NCBI GenBank assembly: GCA_028532985.1 | Contig: JANCIK010000001.1 | Location: 3,782,001 to 3,846,000, forward strand | Length of the DNA stretch: 64,000 nucleotides | Source: Stropharia rugosoannulata | Lineage: Eukaryota; Basidiomycota; Agaricomycetes; Agaricales; Strophariaceae | Reading direction: 5' to 3' | In this document: piece by piece, positions 44,133 to 55,075 of the stretch | Numbering within the stretch: position 1 is the first letter of the stretch | Layout: the number at the start of each line of letters is the position of its first letter | The notes under the pieces: model-generated | Databases searched by the model: none | Told to the model about the DNA's origin: nothing | What the model saw: only the letters and a program-made list of their open reading frames with translations | Position numbers and translations under genes: made by a program

Positions 44133-45718
44133 ATGCCTGGCACATCATGCAGACTAGCAACGACCGAGCCTCTGGAAGCCTCCGCACTTCTTGCTATGGC
44201 AGCAATGGTGCGCTAGAGATTTCTTTTTCCTATGCCCAGGGTGATAGATTCTGCAGTGTATCCTTTTAATCAACATGTCAAATCACGAAGCTTGAGACGA
44301 TGCTCTATGGTGCGCCTTATTCTAGCCTTTCGCATGAAGTTATTTCCTGACAATGACGATTGCTAGGGCTACATTTCACTCTGTTTTTTCTCTGCATCTT
44401 CTTATTCCGAAAACGCCGTCTCTCCCAGTGGTTTATCCTACTACCAGCCATTGCGATGTTCTCTATATCTTCCATCGACATGTGGTTGGCGTTTGACAGC
44501 ATCACATCTATGTTGCGTAGCATAACGAACTTGGATGTTTGCAACTACTTTGCTGCTAAGCTTTTCCGAAGTAAAAACACTCTTTTTGTGGCATCTAAGT
44601 GAGTTCTCTTTGCTTTAGTTTAAACATCTGCCTGTACATTTTCTAAAGATTGTACGGATAAGCTGCGTTGCTGAACTTACACTGGTACGTCAAACAATAA
44701 CGGAAGCATTGGCATACTTGGCCGACTTTTTTTCGATCCAAGCTGTACCGATGCTACATGGTATGGGGGCGCCTTCGATACATCCTAATCTGCTCAGCAT
44801 TTGTTATAGCTGATACAGGTAGGCTTCTATCTCAATCATCTAATGAATAATATGTCATACTAAAACATATTTAGCGTGGGGGCTTGTTGGAATGGGACCT
44901 ATTCTTATAACACCCCATTCCAATATATTCAGTCTCATCTACGTCTGGAATTTGTTTGCTATCAACATATTGCTGACAGTACTTACAGGTTCGGAATTTC
45001 CTTTCATAACTCAACTGACCGCTAACTCTTCTCACCCTCAGTGATACGCATACTTTTGATATCAAACTTTTCTAAAGAAATGGTACGGCGCAAAACCAAA
45101 TTTGATGCTTACCATACCGCCGTTGCAGTCTTGTAAGTGAAACGTCTGAAAAAAAGTCCACTTGATGTTAATAATTCGTTTAGGGTAGAGACCAGCGCCG
45201 TTTATGCAGCTTGCCTCCTCGGATTTCTCCTCTGCCCACCATCAAATAAATACAAGGTCTGTATCATTGACTGAGATTATGTGTAATCTAACAGTGGTGC
45301 TACTTTAGTCCCTCACGGTAGCCATTGCCACGCGTGTGGTGGTGAGTCCGCAGCTTTTGAATATCACATTCATTCCGTTCAATCTTACAATTTCCTTTAC
45401 AAGGGACTGATGCCCACTCTTCTGATCGTTCAAGTTTGCTTAGGGAATATAGATGTCAAATCAAGTGCTACAACAATCTCCAGATTTCAAGTTGGCACAG
45501 CTCAAGATCCGGCTGTGCGAGACACGTTATTGGCAAACTCTGTGGTTCGAAACACCACTCTCCATACAATTGACACTTCGAGCGACGTGATGGAAGAAAT
45601 GGATATTGCGTTGCATACTCTCCACTCTTCGGTAGCATCGGAACAGGGGCGCAAGTTGGTGTCCGAGCCAGGCTATTCAGAACGAGTTTTGGAAGTACGC
45701 GGCTCACTGACTTGCTAG
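44133..45718 (+). CDS. multi-pass membrane protein, tandem copy 3 (subgroup 2)
   Basis: ATG at 44133 starts MPGTSCRLATTEPLEASALL. Exons follow the same plan as copies 1 and 2: LETMLYG, LHFTLFFLCIFLFRKRR, CVAELTL, LYRCYMVWGRLRYILICSAF, AWGLVGMGPILI, VIRILLISNFSKEMVRR, VETSAVYAACLLGFLLC, SLTVAIATRVV and GLMPTLLIVQVCLGN. The tail is Ser/Thr-rich and ends at 45718. All splice junctions keep phase. The intron that carries the 832-bp element in copy 2 is here about 60 nt, which fixes the element as an insertion. Membrane function unknown. Confidence 0.76.
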
Positions 45719-46051
45719 TCAGACAACGCCGGTATTTGGCCAGCATACTAGCTAAAACAATATCAACTTGTATATTTTAAGTAATCGACTCTCAACTTGA
45801 GTACGTATGTGACCACTCTTGACACAACAACGAGGTAGAGCTCTTGTTCCACCTTAGTTCCTCGAGGACGTACCTAGATTATCAATGTAACTTGAATGTA
45901 ACAAGTTGAATGCCTACAGGCGGCAGGCTTCGGCCAAGCCTCGGCATTTTATACTCTATAACTCATCGACATCACGCGCGTGATTGATCGCCCGCTTACC
46001 GTTATGTAATACGTTCTAACTAGAGAGATTTCACTACGCCATTTGCAGCAA
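45719..46051. other. spacer before F-box family A copy 2
   Basis: About 330 bases without a gene. GGCGGCAGGCTTCGGCCAAG near 45918 has some self-complementarity but no clear role. Confidence 0.35.
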
Positions 46052-48826
46052 ATGTCGCGAATCTCTGATAGCCACTCAAATCCTGAACACGTCTCAGACC
46101 ATGAAAGTCACGTAGATAGCGAATGCAACTGTGATGAACGTGAAGGGAGCAACGTTTCCTCTCATGCCGCGCCAAATGCACTGGTCAAAAAAGCGAAGGC
46201 GTCCACATCTTCAAAGAGAGATGCGAAGAATGAATCAGAACTGAATACATTGAGTCTACTCCCAACGATGCCACTTGATATCCTATTTGAGGTACGAGAT
46301 ACAGCAGAATACATCACCCCCGCTCAACTGAAATCGTCTAGATCCTCGCACAGCTGTCGCCCAAGGACCTGCTTGTTGTAAGGCGCACGAATAAACTCTT
46401 CCGCCAAACTCTTTCTCTACCGAGCGCGCGCTCAATGTGGAAGCGTTCGCGCGGGGTTGATGTTCCGGACTGCCCAGAAGACCTTGACGAAGCTCAGTGG
46501 ACAACACTTCTCTACAGTTCACTTTGCCAGCATTGTAGCACGACTGGAGTACGGAACGCAGACTTTTACCTCAGGCTTCGTCTCTGTAAGAAGTGTAGAA
46601 GGAAAGGGTAAGTACAGCCTCTTTGCGCTTTCCGGTTATTTTGACAGGCCGGTATGGTTTAGTTACTTGGTACGATCCAAAGCACTCACCGAGTTCCCGG
46701 GCTGTGAAAACGCTTTACTTCTGATCCCTTCGACGACTAGTATGTCCTGTTTTACTCTTTTCATTTGGTTATGTGAATGACAGAAATCAGCTTCAGGTTG
46801 GTCGCATGGTCCCACCAAGTCAAGCCGGTTCTTCTTGAGGGCTGATATCCAGTCGATGATACACAATCTATCTATTTTTGAGCATCAGAAAGATATAGGT
46901 ATTCCGGGCGCGCAGGCTGCTCTGGATAACTTTCAGCGAGAGAGACTTGCTTTAGTCCGTACAATCAATAAGGTGGGTCTTTGCATCAATATCCGTTTGA
47001 CGAAGTGATGATATCAGATACGTAGACCGCGCCCACATATGAAATGTGGCGGACCAGACAGGCCGTTAAATATCAAGCAGAGTTGGATACTGCTATAAGA
47101 AAGCGAGCTGCTCAGTATGAACCACCCTACCATGTTAAAGTTGACAAGCAGAGTAACGGGTGACCTCTCATTCAGAATTCGTCAAAAATTTATAGAGCTT
47201 GGATATCAAGAGGCCGACGTTCACAATGCTCTGCAGTCGGAAAGGAATTACGAGGTTAAAAATACGGTTCTCACCGAACGCAGTAAGCTCATTTATTCAT
47301 TCAATCAATCTACCAGTTTTACAGCTCATGCTCATTTATCCTCGCACTTTCCCTTTTTTTTTAAAAAAAAAAAGCCTGGAATATGATTCGGCCCAGACTA
47401 GAGCTACTCGTCAACCGTAAAGCCCTAGGTCTTCAATACGAACAGCGTAAGGGGATTGTAGATCAACTGTACATGTCTTTCCAAAAGACAATACCGCCCA
47501 GGGAGTTGACCTCTCTTCCTCCCCGCACCGAAATACACTGCATTGAGAGTTTTTCCCGACACATCAACGCTTCCTGGACCCAAAATATTACAGAAGCGTC
47601 CTTTACTCAGGCGATGTCAGACCTTCCTGCCTTGCTTGCTTCGAAGAAGGAAGCCACCTTGAAAGATCTTGCCCGACTTGCCCGCGAATCTCTATGCTTT
47701 CAAAGAGCAGATCAGTCCATCTCTGATTTCGAACTACTGTCGCTTGCTACCACTGTTTTCAGATGTTCCTGCTACTCAAGGAAACCATACCTTTTCGGCG
47801 CGGCAGATGTCCTTGCACATTACTGCTACATGTCGGACCCTCGCAAATTTTCCATCTCAGCGGATGCTAGGGCCATCGCGGTAATTTTGATAAAGGTTGC
47901 TGGTCTTAACCCGGCGAATGCTACTATCGAAGATATGGATAACGCTGGTACACGGTATACCTGTTCGGGAGGCGAATGTACAAATTACTTCGCATTTGAT
48001 TGGAGACAAGCGGTACGTCATCTGGACTTGCTGTATATCATTAGGATACTTAGAATTTTTCTTGCGTCAGGTTATGCATCTAATGAAGCACCTTAAAGGC
48101 ATATATGAGACTGCACCCATTTCTGAGGCTCTTTGGTCTGTGCTATCCAAAGAAGACACGGAGATTGTAAAGAGGAGAGAGGCGGATGACAAAACATGGA
48201 GCGAGCATCGGTGGCTATGTTCACATTGCTCTGAAGTGGGCATTACTGGCTACGAACGAAGCGTCATTGAAGACCATCTACGTCAGCGGTATGTTTTATT
48301 TCTGCCAGATTTACCATTTTATACCTTGCGCTAACTGATATACGCAACCTTGTATTTCAGCCATAGTATTGACTCGCCTCTTATACCTAATGACTTGTTT
48401 TTCTACGGACTTCGCCCTGGGTCACTGAACCCAGTTAACATTGCCGATATTCAGGTAGCGAAGGAAACGAATGACCTAAAGCCACCAGCCCACGAAGCTG
48501 GCCGAAATGAGGTGGTTCCTCAAAAAAAGAACTCTGCCGACACATATCCATATTCGTGTAAGCATTGTCAGGAAAGCAGTAGCAAGAAAACCAGGAACAG
48601 ACTTTTCAATCTCCGAGGGGTACAGAAGCATATCCAAGACATGTAAGAATATCGCTGTCCGGTTAAGCGGATTTACTGTCACTAATGTACTATGTCTTAT
48701 AGACATAAAATAAGTACACCAGCGATGGACACTGATTGGATTGTAAATACTACAGTGTCCATGGATGACGGTGTGGTTGTACGACGAGACGGCAGCGTCA
48801 TGACCTCATCAATTCATTTTACTTAG
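46052..48826 (+). CDS. F-box protein, family A copy 2
   Basis: ATG at 46052 (MSRISDSHSNPEHVSDHES) opens an acidic leader with a short basic patch (VKKAKASTSSKRDAK). LLPTMPLDILFE is interrupted by an intron (46292-46341), then ILAQLSPKDLLVVRRTNKLF completes the F-box. CQHCSTTG and CKKCRRKG give Cys pairs. Exon by exon it matches copy 1: GAQAALDNFQRERLALV, IRQKFIELGYQEADVHNAL, LTERTWNMIRPRLELL, DMDNAGTRYTCSGG, RWLCSHCSEVG, CKHCQESS, then RLFNLRGVQKHIQDIHKI and a stop at 48826. One intron near 47283-47385 ends in a run of A directly before its AG. The gene is intact. Role: likely SCF substrate adaptor, target unknown. Confidence 0.8.
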
Positions 48827-49161
48827 TACTGATCCTGTTACTTGACCCATGCTTGATTGCTGGGGGCAAATTTCCAAACCTTTAAACCAGTACTTCTTGT
48901 AATCTTCAAAGTTGCCCTGTAATACAGTATCGTGGTGTATTTTACTCATTCTTATATTTCCAAACGAAGTCGTATTGAACCAGCGGCTGAATAGAGAGCC
49001 ACAGTGCATAGACTTGCCGGGCCGGACAACCTTTCCTTAGATGTAAACGCCGGATTGATTCTGTGCTCAACTAGTGCTCTTTATACTGACAGTTGGACTT
49101 ATTTAGTACGCCACTCCACGTTTGTAATGCATCTTCAACTTCAAGTCTACCCATCTCTGCC
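48827..49161. other. spacer
   Basis: About 335 bases with nothing I can support beyond expected 3' and 5' flanks. Confidence 0.4.
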
Positions 49162-50120
49162 ATGTTCGTTGCAATACCGACTGCCTCCATCTGCGACCTG
49201 TCCTCCCGTTCTTCCCGTTACATCGCGCAGACAGTCTGCCGAACGTGGCAAAACGTGGACTCAACAACCTATCACCTTGTACCAGAGATCATAGACCTTC
49301 GTCCGGATGGTACAGGGACCGTCAGCTCATCCTATAGACAGTATGCTGGGACCAAGCCAGTTGAAGGCCATGCCACTCACGAATTCACATGGCGCCTTGG
49401 CCGCGACGGTCCGCTGGGGATGGAAGGCATCGACGAGGACGCAATGTATATCACTATGCCCAAGCTTATGCAGTCGACCCGTGCATGGACGCGCAAGCCT
49501 TGGGCGACAGATCATAGAATTGTGCCTGCTTACATCCGTATCAACCTTACCGGTGGCCCCGCCTTCTCCGCAGATAACAGGATCGACCTCGCGCTCGGTG
49601 CAAATCCGCCACTGCCCATCGAGCTGGTCGAACTGATTATGGAGATCGGGTGCGCGGAAGACAGTCGCGAGTTGCTATATGTATCCAAATGGACGCGGGA
49701 GCTCCTGTTTGTAAGACGGCGGCATCAACGGTTCTCCCAATTAGTCCAAAGCTTTGCAGCCCTCGGTCTGGTAAATGCCCATCCTTACTCGTTTTGCGAT
49801 GCATGACTAAAAATTGATTTCATGCGCAGGCATTTTGGATTGATTGTGGTCACTTCGACCCGCCAGGAAATCCAATTTCTGAGTCATTTTTTGCGTTCCG
49901 TGCAGTCGTTCATAAAATGCCATGGGGCTCAGGCTACTCCGAAGAGGAAAGGAGGAATGCGCCGAAAAATTGGAATGAAAGATGGAAATCTGATTCACCA
50001 GTGGTCTATTATTCCGGAGCGTTGAAAATACCAGAGGAGTCCGAGTCTGCCATTGGGCGAGTTCTACAAGGATTATATCCCAGTGACGACCATCCAGAAG
50101 TTAAGAAGATTTATCTATAG
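49162..50120 (+). CDS. F-box-like protein, unknown
   Basis: Exons 49162-49770 and 49830-50120 join in phase to 299 residues. The only recognisable element is PPLPIELVELIMEIGCAEDS then RELLYVSKWTRELL at about residues 151-185, an F-box-like LPxE helix pair. It is placed late in the protein, not at the N-terminus. The first 150 residues are beta-rich (EFTWRLGRDGPLGMEG) and the last 95 contain FWIDCGHFDPPG. The ATG chosen is the first in frame; a non-ATG upstream extension exists. Typical agaricomycete F-box proteins carry the box near the N-terminus, so this is unusual. The mature fold is unknown. Confidence 0.6.
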
Positions 50121-50645
50121 AACTCCAGGCCCTTCTTGGATTTCCGTGTGTGTAATATCAAGATACGGATGGAGATAAGGGGACAACGTCAGGAACTATG
50201 TATGGGCATCGGATACCTTCTCAGTTTCCACGATGCATCAGATACTGTACTTAAATATCAATTGTACAATACAGCCTCAGGAACACCGCGCGTTGATGTA
50301 GTGGATCAAGTGGATCGTCTCTTTTTAAAACGGTTATCCTCAAAGTTTGACCCTGGTTATCTCTCTCTGACAAGGTCTGTAGTATGTACGGCGGGCGCCT
50401 AACTACTCCGTCCTCAGTCTCTTTATGGAGAAATAGGGCACGTAGAGCTGAAAATCTCGTGGCAGCAGAGCATATAGTGACAGGAATAACACGATATGAC
50501 ACGTCAAAGGAACGACAGCTGTTGAGAGATGGTTCCTGGAGTACCTCTTGGTGCAGAAGTTTAACAAAAGCGCCTTCAATTTGCAGAACCCTCCCCGCTC
50601 CTTGGTGCTCTCCCGTACTTCACCGTAGCCCTGGAGTAACCAGAT
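50121..50645. other. intergenic region
   Basis: About 525 bases without a supported gene; short frames on both strands overlap with no motif. Confidence 0.35.
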
Positions 50646-51123
50646 ATGGTCGCTCAGCTTTTTACATTGGGACTCGCCCTTGCCGCAGCAAAAATGGCGG
50701 TCGGCCTTGGCCCATCCCCATCCGCCCTTCCGATAGTGGTTACCTGCCCACCCACCAATGCACCCTCCTTCGTCCTGGAAGGCCAAGAGATATCCTCCGC
50801 CACAATAACCTGCTTCTACTTCATGCCGAACACCCCAGTAGAGTTTACCTGTGCTTACTCCACCGTGAGTAACAGGTCTTTCGGAGAAGGATAACTCGTT
50901 GACGTTTCCTGCCACATGTTTGCAGAAGACAGGTGGACTGCTAGCTGAACAAGATGGACGTTGCTTTCCCGAAGCTATAGTTGATCAGGCATTTAGGAGA
51001 AGGAGGGCTGAGGCGCGCGCGCCCCTTCCTACACGCCCTCAGATCGGCCGGGGTATCCCTGCTGAGCCTGCAAAGATTTATATGAAGCGACGACAGGAAA
51101 CCCCAGCATATGATGGAGATTAA
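50646..51123 (+). CDS. small secreted protein
   Basis: Exons 50646-50864 and 50926-51123 give 138 residues with GTGAGT...TTGCAG splice signals. The N-terminus (MVAQLFTLGLALAAAKMAVG) is a signal peptide. The mature part has four Cys (VTCPPTN, TITCFYF, FTCAYST, DGRCFPE) and a basic C-terminal tail (RRRRAEARAPLPTRP). No family is recognised. Secreted fungal proteins of this size include effectors and cell-wall or defence proteins, but composition alone cannot choose. It is followed by another small secreted protein in the same direction. Confidence 0.62.
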
Positions 51124-51386
51124 TGTAGTGCCCAACGACACATCAGATTCGTACCAGTCGACTTTCTATAGTTTACTCCCAACAGAATGAATGTACCACA
51201 ATGGACTTCACATATTTATGTGTTACACTGCGGCAAACAGGACGTAAGTCAGCTATACCAAATCAGCAATGTAGCCACATGCAACATGCCAGACAACGTA
51301 CTTCAAGCCGCCAACAAGGTAACTGTCTCTCGGTTTCTCTGCGTACAAAAGCAACGAACGCATTTCCATTATCACTACCTGTCGAT

Positions 51387-52053
51387 ATGGTCAAATTCTC
51401 CGTCGTGCTCAGCTTTCTCTCGCCGCTATTCTGTTCGCTGAACTCGGCCCTCGCTGGAAACAGTCAGTCTAAGTCAAAGCCAGGTCGTAGCGTACATATA
51501 GGCTATGTCGGCTTGAATACTATGCCCGGCACCCCGCATGTAAAGGTGAATGGCGACCTCGGAGCAGTGTTCTACGTTGCCGATGTAAGCATCCAGCATA
51601 TACAAATACGATGAGTAAGAGCATCTCACAGCTTTGCTTGAACAGAGTGTCGATCTCGCCCGCGTCTTCGCACGAGGCAGCGACGCCGAGAAAGCACAAA
51701 TATGCAAGGTCAAAGTTTCCCGCTCGGCATGGACAACTGCACCCAAGATATGGGTGGCCCCCTCCATATTCGATGGCGGTGGGCGTGCCGTAGACGGTGC
51801 TTATCCCGGTCCAGAAGTACGATTCGCCCCGCAATTCCGCTTCCGCCTGCCAAAGGGGGCCCCAGCGATGGCGTTCCAACTGGGCATCAAAAAAGACCAA
51901 GTTGCCGCTCTAGGCGTCCAGATGGACTGCTTCCCAAAATCGACCTTCGCAGGCAAGCATGACGCAGTTGATTACGGTGCAATGACCAAGAAATGGAATA
52001 TCAAGCAGGACTGGAGGCAATGGGAGTGGGTAAATGGGTTTGATCATCATTAG
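51387..52053 (+). CDS. small secreted protein, unknown
   Basis: Exons 51387-51584 and 51646-52053 give 201 residues. MVKFSVVLSFLSPLFCSLNS is a signal peptide. The mature part has GRSVHIGYVGLNTMPGTPHV then VNGDLGAVFYVAD, two widely spaced Cys (AQICKVK, QMDCFPK) and several aromatic/Gly turns (WVAPSIFDGGGRAVDG). The ordered composition suggests a folded domain. I do not recognise the family. The start is the last ATG before the signal sequence; the longer upstream frame would bury the signal. Neighbouring 50646-51123 is also secreted, so the two may share regulation; that is inference. Confidence 0.65.
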
Positions 52054-52293
52054 AGAATTCTTCGCGCTCGTATAATGCAACACCGACAGCTTGAACAATC
52101 ATTGTGACAAAGCTTGAGATATATTAGTTGTATTACCAGTATCCTACAATTGATGGGTATGAAAATCCTAAATATGACGACAAAAAGATCCTGAAGTGCG
52201 AAGCCTTTGGTAAGAATACAGACGATTTGTCCAAAATACTATCCCGCACATACCCTGAAATAAAATCATAAATAATCCCGTCTGATACTTCAA

Positions 52294-54714
52294 TCATCTC
52301 TCATCCGCAAGTTCGTTGAATAGGCTCCTCAGACCCAACTCTTGTTCAATCTGTACATCCGACGTCTATTAAGGAATGCTCTGTATGAAGAGATAAACCA
52401 CATACCTCTTTGCGGAGTCGAAGATCCTCGGCCCCCGCATTAGATCTGAAAAGCGCATCGACCTCTTCCAGGGCTACATTCGCTGTCTCTGGCACCAAAT
52501 AAGTTGCCCAGAAATAGGCCATTGCACATGCACTTGCGAAAATAATGAACGTGAAGCTATTATCCAGACAGGCGTTAGAAGGTGAGAGGGTCTGGCTTGA
52601 AAACGACTGACGAAGGAGAAAGGTCGACAAGAATGGGAGTTAATAGGCCAATGAAAACTAACAGAAAATAACCAATTTTAGCGCTGTCACATAGTGAACA
52701 CAGAATGTTTGACACACAATTATTAATCCAGTTCGAAGCCGTACTGAGAGCGACACCTTTGCTTCTCATCGAAAGCGGGAAGACTTCGCTTGGAAGAACC
52801 CATCCAATGGGGCCGAACGACACCCCATACGCGAAGGTGAATAAGTAGATACATCTAAGAGTAACGTATTGAGTTCAGTGCTTGAAACAATATTGCAAAA
52901 CGAGCGTACCCCACTGCCGTCCAAGCAGCAAAACGGTGAGCAGGCCAATTTGCCTGAAAGAGAATAACAAGGACTGCGATGCCGAGGTGTGACATTGTCA
53001 TAACCGTACTTCCTCCTGCGCTGTTTTCAGTTATGACACACACAAAATAAAAGACGTTCAGGCTAACCTCGCAGTAAAGGCCGTCTCCCAACCCTGTCAA
53101 TCCAAGCAATTGCCGGCAGAACAGCAATGAGCTGGACGATACCGATTCCTCCAGATACTAAAAGTGTAACAGTATCGCCGTGTAGACCAATACTATTCAC
53201 CAAAGTGGGCCCGTAGTATAGAAGCGCGTTGATCCCAGACCACTCTACCAGGCAAGGACGATCAATAATGCTTTACGTGGGGAGTTGGGGTAACTCACGC
53301 TGAAATACCATTATCATTATCCCAATCCATGTTCTGCTTCTATACCGCTCCTGGAAAAGAGCCTTCCATGATCGCCATTCGGCTAGTAGGCCGCGAGCCG
53401 TGTCACTGGGTCCATTGATCTGGGCTTCGCGTTCTAATACGCGCTGGACGAGCGTAGTCTCGACGCGCATTTCCAGAAGCTCCAGCTGGATTGACATGAA
53501 TATCGCATAGCAATTTCTAAGAAATACGGAGACATACCTGCAGCAGCAGATCCCCTTCTGCTTCTTCCCGAGTTCTTCCTCTCAACCGTGCAAGAGCCGC
53601 ACGAGCTTCGTCGTGCTTCCCGTGCAGGACTAGAAGCCGAGGAGAAGGTGGGAGTAGAAAGCAGCCCACACCGAGTATAATTCCTGGAATTAGCTGTATC
53701 CCAAGTGGTATTCTCCATGACGAGGACCCGGGATCTGGTGGCAGTTAATAAGTATTTCGTATGCGTTTATGGGTATTAAGGGGGTCCTACAGTCGCGCGT
53801 CATAAAACCTGTCCAGAAACCAAAGACAACGCCCAACACGATCGAGAACTGTTCTAGGGCCATGAGGGATCCACGAACCTCGGGAGGGCTGATTTCAGCC
53901 ATGTATAGCGGTGCTAACATGCTGATGGACTAGTCAATATTAAATAATGAGTATCGAATCTGAGTTTCACCTCAAAAGCCCAACTCCAACGCCGCCTAGG
54001 GCCCGACCAATAAAAATATGGCTCAACTGTTGCGCAAAGCACTGGAACGAGGACCCAATACAGAATACGACTAGGAATCGTAAATGACTGGCTAGTTGAG
54101 AGGTATTGTTTGCTTACCGCATGCCGCCACGATCGACGTCGCTCTGGAGTATCTATCTGCATAAACTCCAGCTGCTAGAGCGCCCATGAGCGCGCCCAGT
54201 TCCAAGACAGCAGCTTTTGTATTTGGTTCAATCCAATGTGATACGCCTATGCCGTTGGGGTCGACTTACTCATTATCCCTTTCTGGAGCGGCGTAATTGG
54301 CCAACGTTGCATGAAGTCCGTCATAACGAGTACGTTTGCGATCTAGAGAGTTCTGTGAGCGAATAAATAGACTATACAACGTCCGCAACTTACCACACCT
54401 TGATCGTATCCAAACTCTAGGCCTCCAATTGACGCGAAAAACGCGCACATAAGGGCGTAGCGGTTATGGCGGAGGCCTGCCAGACCCTTCGGACCATAAG
54501 CATACGTGTAGCCATGGCCATCGTCATGGACTGTGAATGTGCCACCTTGGAGGTGGAGAGTCCGCTCCTGATCAGGCTGCTCGACTTCTGGAGGGTACTC
54601 TGTATCTTCTACTTCATCTGCTGAAGGTGATAGTGCTACGTATCCTTCATTCTGGGAATTCTGGAGTTGCATTAGCCGCATATTACTCATTGCGAAGACA
54701 TGGTCCCTCACCAT
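52294..54714 (-). CDS. major facilitator sugar transporter
   Basis: Many short exons join in phase from ATG 54714 (an ATG at 54690 is an alternative) to a stop at 52294. SIGGLEFGYDQGV then IANVLVMTDFMQRWP gives the first helix of fungal SP transporters. Next are ELGALMGALAAGVYADRYSR and GRALGGVGVGLL. YMAEISPPEVRGSLMALEQF, SWRIPLGIQLIPG and LPPSPRLLVLHGKHDEA (PxSPR) follow. EWSGINALLYYGPT, IDRVGRR, GWVLPSEVFPLSMRSKG and the late VPETANVALEEVD complete the family set. Such proteins carry hexoses or disaccharides across the plasma membrane with protons; the substrate cannot be told. It is divergent from the coiled-coil F-box gene starting near 55076. No frame lesions were found. Confidence 0.9.
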
Positions 54715-55075
54715 ATGACCTCATACGACTGCGCGTTGGGACTAGCAGAGTCGGCGGTCATGTTGCGGCCTACACGGCATAGGTTTAAACTCCGCGGAGG
54801 GGGGTCTACATAATCGACTTACATAAGTTCTATACCTGACCTCAAGCTTTTTCTGCACTTGCTCGACGGCCGCTCACACAAAAATAAGCACATACACTTC
54901 AAATGGTATCTCCGAGCTTGACTGACGTGTGAAAATGAGGCATGCGCAGTGGAGTTGGTGTGCAGTCTCAGCAGTCTTCTGATCTCATTCATGCATGACT
55001 CCCGCCTCACAGACAACTGATTTTTATTTACACAACTGTCCTCAAATCGACTTTTCTTGTCGGATCTCATACTAG
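54715..55075. promoter_or_regulatory. divergent promoter region of sugar transporter and F-box gene
   Basis: About 360 bases serve two divergent genes. No clear carbon-source-responsive motif is assigned from sequence alone. Confidence 0.4.
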
